A stretch of 64,000 nucleotides of DNA from Streptomyces sp. NK15101 (GTDB lineage: Bacteria > Actinomycetota > Actinomycetes > Streptomycetales > Streptomycetaceae): positions 62,001 to 126,000 of the forward strand of contig NZ_JAINVG010000010.1 of NCBI RefSeq assembly GCF_020400725.1, written 5' to 3'. Below the pieces are notes generated by a model, which was not told where the DNA came from, did no database searches, and worked only from the letters and a program-made list of their open reading frames with translations. A program made the translations under genes and the position numbers. Each line of letters begins with the position of its first letter. Positions within the stretch are counted from its first letter, which is position 1. Below are positions 57,902-64,000 of this stretch, piece by piece.

Positions 57902-58555
57902 ATGGGTTTCACGATCGGCGGCATTCGTGAGATGCGGTCCGGCGCACGCCGCCGCGTACGCACCACGGAGTGCACAGCGGTGGCCGAGTACACGGGACTT
58001 TGGGGCTGGGACGTCGTCCCCGGCGCGCGGGCCGTCTCCGGCCAGTGCTCCTGCGGGGACCCGGCCTGCGCCGCCCCGGGCGCGCACCCCCTCTCCTTCG
58101 CGGAACCGGTCCCGGCGGGCGCCGGCCTCGACGTCGCCACCAAGGCGTGGTCCGAGTACCCGGGTGCGGCGCTGCTCCTCCCGGTCGGCCGGGCCTTCGA
58201 CGTGATCGAGGTCGCCGAGGCCGCGGGCCGGCGGGCGCTGGTGCGCCTGGAGCGCATGGGGCTGCCGCTGGGCCCGGTGTGCGCGACCCCGACCGGCCGG
58301 GCGCGGTTCTTCGTGGCGCCGGGTGCGGCGGCCGAGCTGCCGCAGCTGCTGTACCGGATGGGCTGGGACGACGCCGATCTGGACCTGCACTGTCTGGGGC
58401 CCGGCTCCCACGTCACCGCTCCCCCGTCGGACCTGGGCGGGCTCGGGCCGGTGCGCTGGCTGCGGCCGCCGACACTGGACACGGCGGGCGCGCCCCCGCA
58501 GGCCCGGCTGCTGCTCGGCACCCTGGCGTACATCTGCCACCGGACGCACTTCTAG
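57902..58555 (+). CDS. Prim-Pol (bifunctional DNA primase/polymerase)-like protein, probably non-catalytic
   Basis: A 217-aa protein matching the N-terminal Prim-Pol domain by layout: a Cys-rich segment CSCGDPACAAPGAHP, AALLLPVGRAFDVIEV, and TPTGRARFFV. Catalytic members have an acidic DxD in the second and a histidine in the third; here they read DVIEV and RFF, so enzymatic activity is doubtful. ATG at 57902 behind GGAGGGGG. It is paired divergently with nsdA, which suggests a regulatory role; this is inference. Confidence 0.75.
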   Translation: MGFTIGGIREMRSGARRRVRTTECTAVAEYTGLWGWDVVPGARAVSGQCSCGDPACAAPGAHPLSFAEPVPAGAGLDVATKAWSEYPGAALLLPVGRAFDVIEVAEAAGRRALVRLERMGLPLGPVCATPTGRARFFVAPGAAAELPQLLYRMGWDDADLDLHCLGPGSHVTAPPSDLGGLGPVRWLRPPTLDTAGAPPQARLLLGTLAYICHRTHF

Positions 58556-58559
58556 ACGC

Positions 58560-58600
58560 GCGTGAGGGCCCCCGCCACCAGGTGGCGGGGGCCCTCACGC
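58560..58600. terminator. Bidirectional terminator between Prim-Pol-like gene and ftsY
   Basis: A perfect 20-bp stem (58560-58579 with 58581-58600) between convergent genes; the actual loop must open a few pairs around A58580. Confidence 0.88.
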
Positions 58601-58618
58601 GTGCGCGCGGACCGCGGG

Positions 58619-59833
58619 TCAGTCGCCGATCAGGGCGTCGACGAAGGCGCCCGGCTCGAAGGGCGCCAGGTCGTCCGGGCCCTCGCCCAGGCCGACCAGC
58701 TTGACCGGGACGCCCAGCTCGCGCTGGACGGCGACGACGATGCCGCCCTTGGCGGTGCCGTCGAGCTTGGTGAGCACGATGCCGGTGATGTCCACGACCT
58801 CGGCGAAGACGCGGGCCTGGATCAGGCCGTTCTGGCCGGTGGTGGCGTCGAGGACGAGGAGCACCTCGTCGAGCGGGCCGTGCTTCTCGACGACGCGCTT
58901 GACCTTGCCGAGCTCGTCCATGAGGCCGGTCTTGGTGTGGAGCCGGCCGGCGGTGTCGATGAGGACGACGTCGGCCTTCTCGGCGATGCCCTCCTTGACC
59001 GCGTCGAAGGCGATCGACGCCGGGTCGCCGCCCTCCGGTCCGCGCACCGTCCGGGCGCCGACGCGCTCGCCCCAGGTCTGGAGCTGGTCGGCGGCGGCGG
59101 CGCGGAAGGTGTCGGCCGCGCCGAGGACGACGGACTTGCCGTCGGCGACGAGTACACGGGCCAGCTTGCCGGTGGTGGTGGTCTTGCCGGTGCCGTTGAC
59201 GCCGACGACCATGACCACGCCCGGGGTGTCCTCGGGGCTCTCGGTCCTCACCGTGCGGTCGAAGTCGCCGAGGAGGGTGACGAGCTCCTCGCGGAGCAGG
59301 CCGCGCAGCTCGTCGGGGGTGCGGGTGCCGAGCACCTTGACGCGCTCGCGCAGCCGGTCGACGAGCTCCTGGGTGGGCGCGACGCCGACGTCGGCCGTGA
59401 GGAGGGTCTCCTCGATCTCCTCCCAGGTGTCCTCGTCGAGGTGCTCGCGGGACAGGAGCGTGAGCAGCCCCTTGCCGAGCGAGTTCTGGGAGCGGGCGAG
59501 CCGGGCCCGGAGCCGCACGAGCCGGCCGGCGGTCGGCTCGGGCACCTCGATCTCGGGAGCCTCGGGCTCCACGACGAGCGGCTCCTCGACGAGCGTGGCA
59601 CCGGAGGGCTCGGTGGGGAGTTCGACCTCCTCGACCGTGCGGCGTGGTTCCTCCCGCGGTGTCTCCGCCTCCTCGCCGACGTGCGGTTCGGCGGGCGGAG
59701 CGGTGATGGTCGGCGTGGTGGACGGCGGCTCGGCCGGCGGCAGCTGCTTCTTCTTGCGACCGCTGATCACGAGCCCGCTCGTCACGGCGACCGCGACGAC
59801 CAGAGCGATGACTACAGCAAGGATGAGTTCCAT
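58619..59833 (-). CDS. ftsY: Signal recognition particle receptor FtsY
   Basis: A 404-aa SRP receptor GTPase. A true N-terminal membrane helix (about 3-23) precedes a basic patch and an acidic linker of about 70 residues. The NG domain shows GVNGTGKTTTTGKLA, DTFRAAAADQL, DTAGRLHTK and TKLDGTAKGG. Ends convergent with the Prim-Pol-like gene. ATG at 59833. Confidence 0.96.
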   Translation of the reverse strand: MELILAVVIALVVAVAVTSGLVISGRKKKQLPPAEPPSTTPTITAPPAEPHVGEEAETPREEPRRTVEEVELPTEPSGATLVEEPLVVEPEAPEIEVPEPTAGRLVRLRARLARSQNSLGKGLLTLLSREHLDEDTWEEIEETLLTADVGVAPTQELVDRLRERVKVLGTRTPDELRGLLREELVTLLGDFDRTVRTESPEDTPGVVMVVGVNGTGKTTTTGKLARVLVADGKSVVLGAADTFRAAAADQLQTWGERVGARTVRGPEGGDPASIAFDAVKEGIAEKADVVLIDTAGRLHTKTGLMDELGKVKRVVEKHGPLDEVLLVLDATTGQNGLIQARVFAEVVDITGIVLTKLDGTAKGGIVVAVQRELGVPVKLVGLGEGPDDLAPFEPGAFVDALIGD

Positions 59834-60106
59834 AACGCTCCCAGTATGGCGTGACCTCGCCCGCGTCCCCTCGTTCTCCCCGCCGGGGCACGGACCTCCG
59901 GGCCGGGCCGGTCCGCCGTTCGGCCGAGCGCCGACCGGAAGCCCCTCGGGCCGGAGTCACGACGGGTCCGGTACCGGATCCCGTTCAGACGCGCGAGGCG
60001 TACCCGAAGGGTGGGCCGGCCCCTTCTGTGGTTCGACGCGCCCTTTGCTCGGTGTGGCACGAATGTACGATGTTTCGCCTCCCCCCCATTCGTACGGAGT
60101 ACCCCC

Positions 60107-61564
60107 ATGCCCCACGACGCCTCCGAAGCCGCAGGCGCGACGCACGACGGCGCGATGGAGACCCGCGGTCTCGAACCCGTCCCCGACGCCGAGCGGACCG
60201 GCCGGGTCCGCGAGCTGTTCCCGACCTGGGTCGCGGCCAACATCAGCGTGCTGCTGCTCACGATGGGCGCCGGTCTGATCGTCTTCAACGGCCTGAACTT
60301 CTGGCAGGTCCTGACGGTGGCGGTCGCCGCGCCGGTCCTCTCGTACGGGATCGTCGGACTGATCTCGATCGCGGGGAAGCGCGGCGGGGCGCCCGGCATG
60401 GCGCTGTCGCGGGCCGTGTTCGGTCAGCGCGGAAACCTTTTTCCCGGTGCGCTGATCTGGGTGGCCCGCTGGGGCTGGGAGACCATCAACGCGGTCACCG
60501 GGGCCTACGCGGTGCTGACCGTCCTCGACCTGCTCTTCGGCGTGAAGTCGAACACGCTCCTCATCGTGGTGACCCTGCTGCTCTTCGTGACCTGCACCTT
60601 CCTGGTCTCGGGCCTCGGCATCAACGCGCTGCGGGCGTGCAGCAAGTGGTCGACGTACCTCTTCGGCGCCTTCTCCGTGCTGGTCCTGGTCTACCTGGTG
60701 GCCGACACCGACTGGTCGGCGGTCTTCGACAAGCCGGCCGGTTCGACGGCGATGACGGTCGCGGGCATCGGCACGATCGCGGCCGGCGGCATCAGCTGGG
60801 TGCCCTCGGGCCCCGACTTCACGCGCTACCTGCCCCGGACGGCCTCCTCGCGGGCGATGGTCGGCTCGACGATCGGCGGCGCGGGCATCGTGGTGCTCCC
60901 GATGGTGCTGATGGGCGCGGTGATGGCGGTGTCCACACCGGACCTGGCCTCGGCTCAGGACCCGGTCTCCTTCATCGGCGAGCTGCTGCCGGCGTGGATC
61001 TCCGTGCCGTACCTGGTGATCGCCCTGATCGGGATGCTGCTGATCAACTCGATGTCGATGTACTCGGCCGGGTTCACCGCGCAGACCCTGGGCATCAAGG
61101 TGTCGCGTGCGGCGGCGGTGAGCGTGAACGCCCTGATCAGCCTGGTCTTCGGTTTCCTCCTGATGGTCGTGGCGACCAGCTTCATCGGCTCGTTCATCTC
61201 CTTCCTCACCCTGCTCGCGGTGGCGTTCTCGGCGTGGATCGGCGTCTTCGGCGTGGACATGCTGCGCCGGAGGTCGTACGACGCGGCGGCGCTGATGGAC
61301 ACGACGAGGACCAGCGCCTACTGGTACCGAGGCGGTTTCGCCTGGCAGGCGATGACGGCGTGGGCCGTGGCACTGGCTGTGGGCCTGCTGTTCACGAAGG
61401 TCGACTGGTTCTCCGGTCCGCTCGCCTCGTCCTGGATCGGCGAGAACGGTCTGGGCTGGGCGGCGACGACCGTGGTCGCCGGCGCGCTGTACGCGGTGCT
61501 GCCGCGCACCCCGGAGAAGGCGCCGGCGGCGCCCGCCGAAGTGCGCGAGACCGTTTCCATCTGA
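60107..61564 (+). CDS. NCS1-family nucleobase permease (cytosine/purine type)
   Basis: A 485-aa transporter with about 12 membrane helices. NCS1 features include TWVAANISVLLLTMGAGL at the first helix, PGMALSRAVFGQRGN, and WVPSGPDFTRYLP. Likely substrates are cytosine, purines or related compounds. ATG at 60107 is preceded by GTACGGAG. It is followed by a hairpin and an LLM oxidoreductase. Confidence 0.9.
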   Translation: MPHDASEAAGATHDGAMETRGLEPVPDAERTGRVRELFPTWVAANISVLLLTMGAGLIVFNGLNFWQVLTVAVAAPVLSYGIVGLISIAGKRGGAPGMALSRAVFGQRGNLFPGALIWVARWGWETINAVTGAYAVLTVLDLLFGVKSNTLLIVVTLLLFVTCTFLVSGLGINALRACSKWSTYLFGAFSVLVLVYLVADTDWSAVFDKPAGSTAMTVAGIGTIAAGGISWVPSGPDFTRYLPRTASSRAMVGSTIGGAGIVVLPMVLMGAVMAVSTPDLASAQDPVSFIGELLPAWISVPYLVIALIGMLLINSMSMYSAGFTAQTLGIKVSRAAAVSVNALISLVFGFLLMVVATSFIGSFISFLTLLAVAFSAWIGVFGVDMLRRRSYDAAALMDTTRTSAYWYRGGFAWQAMTAWAVALAVGLLFTKVDWFSGPLASSWIGENGLGWAATTVVAGALYAVLPRTPEKAPAAPAEVRETVSI

Positions 61565-61580
61565 CGCTTCGTCAGATAAC

Positions 61581-61611
61581 GTCCCCCTTCCGCACACCCG
61601 CGAAGGGGGAC
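61581..61611 (+). terminator. Hairpin overlapping the ribosome binding site of the next gene
   Basis: GTCCCCCTTC (61581-61590) pairs with GAAGGGGGAC (61602-61611). The 3' arm contains the AGGGGGA site for the gene starting at 61617. It may end the permease transcript, or limit translation of the oxidoreductase from readthrough RNA. Confidence 0.65.
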
Positions 61612-61616
61612 TTCCC

Positions 61617-62588
61617 ATGCCGTTCAGCGTCGTACGGTTCAACCTCGTCGATCCCCGTGCGACCCCGGACTCCCTCTCGGAGCGCTACCGGGCCGCGCTC
61701 GCCATGGCCGCGTACGCCGACGAGCACGGCGTCGACACCGTGCAGACCGAGGAGCACCACGGGGTCGAGAACAACTGGCTGCCCTCCCCCTTCGCCTTCG
61801 CGGGCGCGGTCTTCGGCGCGACGCGCAGGATCGCGGTCACCGTCTCGGCGATCATCGGCCCGCTGCACGATCCGCTGCGCCTGGCCGAGGACATCGCGGT
61901 CCTGGACCTGCTGAGCGGGGGCCGGCTCGTGACGGTGGCCGGGATCGGCTACCGGCCGGAGGAGTACGAGGAGCGCGGGGTCGACTGGGGACGGCGCGGC
62001 AAGCTCCAGGACCTCCTCCTGGAGACCCTGCTCGCTGCCTGGACCGGGGAGCCGTTCACCCATCAGGGCCGTACGGTACGGGTCACCCCACGGCCCTTCA
62101 CCCGGCCGCACCCGATGCTGCTGGTGGGGGGTTCCTCGCGGGCGGCGGCGCGGCGGGCGGCCCGGCTCGGGCTGCCGTTCTTCCCGAGCGCGCACCTGCC
62201 GGAGCTCGAGGAGTACTACCGGGAGCGGTGCGCGGAGTACGGCACGGAGGGCTGGACGATGATGCCGGCCGAGGAGACCCCGCTGCTGCACCTGTCGGAG
62301 GACCCGGGCCGGACCTGGGCCGAGTACGGCGGGCACTTCCTGCACGAGGCGCGGACGTACGCCTCCTGGCAGTCGAAGGACATCCGCTCGGCGGTGCGGT
62401 CGACGGCGACGACGGTGGCGGAGCTGCGGGCGGAGGGGGTGTACCGGGTGGTCACCCCGGAGGAGTGCCTGGCGCTCGGCCTGGAGAGCCCGGTGCTGCA
62501 CCCGCTGTGCGGCGGGATGCCGGTCGAGGAGGGGTGGCGGAGCCTGCGGCTGTTCTGCGAGGACGTGCTGCCGCGGCTCGCGGCGTGA
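61617..62588 (+). CDS. LLM class flavin-dependent oxidoreductase
   Basis: A 323-aa TIM-barrel enzyme of the luciferase-like monooxygenase family, using FMN or F420. Seen are QTEEHHG, PLHDPLRLAEDIAVLD, GGRLVTVAGIGYR, and the phosphate-binding LVGGSSRAAARRAARLGL. Substrate unknown; the adjacent NCS1 permease hints at a heterocycle, but that is weak. ATG at 61617. Confidence 0.9.
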   Translation: MPFSVVRFNLVDPRATPDSLSERYRAALAMAAYADEHGVDTVQTEEHHGVENNWLPSPFAFAGAVFGATRRIAVTVSAIIGPLHDPLRLAEDIAVLDLLSGGRLVTVAGIGYRPEEYEERGVDWGRRGKLQDLLLETLLAAWTGEPFTHQGRTVRVTPRPFTRPHPMLLVGGSSRAAARRAARLGLPFFPSAHLPELEEYYRERCAEYGTEGWTMMPAEETPLLHLSEDPGRTWAEYGGHFLHEARTYASWQSKDIRSAVRSTATTVAELRAEGVYRVVTPEECLALGLESPVLHPLCGGMPVEEGWRSLRLFCEDVLPRLAA

Positions 62589-62595
62589 AACGCGC

Positions 62596-62636
62596 ACCGC
62601 CCCGGCCGGTGGCGTGGGGCCTCCGGCCGGGGCGGT
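62596..62636. terminator. Bidirectional terminator
   Basis: A perfect 14-bp stem (62596-62609 with 62623-62636) with a 13-base loop, between convergent genes. Confidence 0.82.
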
Positions 62637-62662
62637 CGTCGCGAGGAGAGGGGCAGCGGGGA

Positions 62663-64000
62663 TTAGCCCATCTCCTCCAACGCCTTGCCCTTCGTCTCCT
62701 TGACGTACCGCAGCACGAAGGGGATCGAGAGCACGGCGAAGACCGTGTAGATGACGTAGGTGCCGGAGAGGTTCCAGTCCGCGAGGGACGGGAAGCTGGC
62801 GGTGATGGCCCAGTTGGCGATCCACTGGGCGGAGGCGGCGACGCCGAGGGCCGCCGCGCGGATCCGGTTGGGGAACATCTCGCCGAGGAAGACCCAGACC
62901 ACCACGCCCCACGAGAGGGCGAAGAAGAGCACGAAGACATGGGCGGCGACGAGGGCCACGACGCCCTGGGTCTCGGGCAGCTTGCCGTCGACGAGGTCGG
63001 CGGAGAAGGCCCAGGCCTCGACGGCGAGGGCGATCGCCATGCCCAGGGAGCCGACGAGGGCGAGCGGCTTGCGGCCGACCCGGTCGACCAGGACCATCGC
63101 GATCACCGTGCCGATGATGTTGATGATCGACGTGGTGAACGAGTAGAAGAACGAGCTGGACGGGTCGATGCCGACGGACTGCCAGAGCGTCGCGGAGTAG
63201 TAGAAGGCGACGTTGATGCCGACGAGCTGCTGGAAGACCGAGAGTCCGATGCCCACCCAGACGATCGGCAGCAGCTTGACCTTGCTCCCGCCGACGAGCA
63301 GGTCCTTGAAGGTGGACTTGTGCTCGCTGCGCATGGCCCGGTCGATCTCGGCGACGCGGTGGTCGAGGTCGACGCCGTGGCCCTCGACCTCGGCGAGGAC
63401 CTCCTTGGCCCGGTCGACCTTCCCGACGGAGATCAGGAAGCGCGGGGACTCGGGGATCGCGAAGGACAGCATGCCGTAGAGGAAGGCGGGGACGACCATC
63501 ACGCCGAGCATCCACTGCCAGGCCTCCAGGCCACCGATCTCGCCGCGCTGGTCGCCGTCGGCGAGCTGGAGGATGCCGTAGTTGACCAGCTGGGAGATGG
63601 CGATGCCGATGACGATCGCGGCCTGCTGGAAGGAGCCGAGGCGGCCCCGGTAGGCGGCGGGGGCGACCTCGGCGATGTACGCGGGGCCGATGACGGAGGC
63701 CATGCCGATGGCGAAGCCGCCGATGATCCGCCAGAGGGCGAGGTCCCAGAGGGCGAAGGGCAGCGCGGAGCCGACGGCGCTGACGGCGAAGAGCACCGCG
63801 GCGATCTGCATGCAGCGGATGCGGCCGATGCGGTCGGCGATCCGGCCGGCGGTGGCGGCGCCGATGGCACAGCCGATCAGGGCGATGGCGATGACCTGGG
63901 CGAGGGTGCCGGAGCCGATGTCGTAGCGGTCCCGGATCGCCTCGACGGCGCCGTTGATGACGGAGCTGTCGTAGCCGAAGAGGAATCCGCCCATCGCCGC
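62663..64000 (-). CDS. Sugar-porter MFS transporter, 5' end outside the window
   Basis: At least 445 aa of a 12-helix sugar/proton symporter. Motifs: GGFLFGYDSSVINGA at the first helix, GRIADRIGRIR, PESPRFLIS, QQLVGINVAFYYS, VDRVGRKPLAL, and a KGKALEEM end. The reading frame stays open to base 64000, and sugar porters usually have about 15-30 residues before GGFLFGYD, so the start lies beyond the edge; ATG 63994 is unlikely to be the real one. Substrate is probably a hexose or related sugar. Confidence 0.9.
   Translation of the reverse strand, partial: AAMGGFLFGYDSSVINGAVEAIRDRYDIGSGTLAQVIAIALIGCAIGAATAGRIADRIGRIRCMQIAAVLFAVSAVGSALPFALWDLALWRIIGGFAIGMASVIGPAYIAEVAPAAYRGRLGSFQQAAIVIGIAISQLVNYGILQLADGDQRGEIGGLEAWQWMLGVMVVPAFLYGMLSFAIPESPRFLISVGKVDRAKEVLAEVEGHGVDLDHRVAEIDRAMRSEHKSTFKDLLVGGSKVKLLPIVWVGIGLSVFQQLVGINVAFYYSATLWQSVGIDPSSSFFYSFTTSIINIIGTVIAMVLVDRVGRKPLALVGSLGMAIALAVEAWAFSADLVDGKLPETQGVVALVAAHVFVLFFALSWGVVVWVFLGEMFPNRIRAAALGVAASAQWIANWAITASFPSLADWNLSGTYVIYTVFAVLSIPFVLRYVKETKGKALEEMG

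Noticed and set aside
60059..60093. ACGAATG/CATTCGT inverted repeat before the NCS1 permease gene
   Set aside because: Seven-base arms with a 21-base spacer; too weak to call an operator or riboswitch. No known purine or pyrimidine aptamer pattern was seen.
63992..63994. ATG at 63994 as the start of the MFS gene
   Set aside because: The frame is open to the window edge and sugar porters have more residues before the first helix motif.

Overview
The window is a chromosomal core segment of a Streptomyces (or very close actinomycete). DNA is very GC-rich with strong third-position GC bias. Nearly every start is ATG or GTG behind a purine-rich ribosome binding site, many genes overlap by ATGA or GTGA, and the set includes the developmental genes whiG and nsdA and a four-gene signal peptidase cluster. 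From memory, gene order follows the S. coelicolor region around SCO5580 to SCO5670, read from high to low numbers; I could not check this against a database.

Layout. (1) 1-5764: a polyamine module on the minus strand, comprising two permeases, an ATPase, a Tat-type lipoprotein binding protein and an aldehyde dehydrogenase. (2) 5940-14024: a mixed block with a NADAR protein, a DUF4190 protein, adenosine deaminase, a glycerophosphodiesterase-like protein, a DUF574 methyltransferase, a NarL-type two-component pair, a serine hydrolase, a small membrane protein and an HXXEE protein. (3) 14036-18838: a second polyamine module with an orphan PotD-like protein, a second aldehyde dehydrogenase, a divergent Lrp/AsnC regulator and a class III aminotransferase. 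Modules 1 and 3 together can import putrescine or a relative, transaminate it and oxidise the aldehyde, with only one set of permeases for two binding proteins. (4) 19074-22951: an unusual ABC ATPase with its membrane partner, a LOG-family protein and a reductase. (5) 23035-26984: a thiamine-type ABC importer behind a TPP riboswitch.

(6) 27019-38771: translation and replication-linked core genes, namely rlmN, cdsA, frr, pyrH, tsf, rpsB, an M23-like protein, a TetR regulator, whiG, dprA, yifB, yraN and a DUF2469 protein. (7) 38827-45640: a Nudix hydrolase, four consecutive signal peptidase I genes, rplS, trmD, rimM, khpA and rpsP. (8) 45795-51314: an HExxH/zinc-ribbon protein, a methyltransferase, a 27-unit heptamer minisatellite, an FtsH-type protease and ffh. 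(9) 51434-55598: glnD, glnB and amtB behind a recognisable GlnR box. (10) 56001-59833: nsdA, a divergent primase-polymerase-like protein and ftsY. (11) 60107-64000: an NCS1 permease, an LLM-class oxidoreductase and the 3' part of a sugar-porter MFS gene cut by the window edge.

The protein export theme is striking: ffh, ftsY, a membrane protease and four leader peptidases lie within about 20 kb. I see no phage, insertion sequence, CRISPR array, rRNA or tRNA. The most unusual items are the heptamer minisatellite at 47504-47690, the matching operator-like motifs in the two polyamine promoters, the paired 12-bp palindromes at 13452-13496, and several family members with altered key residues (M23, ABC ATPase, LOG, Prim-Pol).
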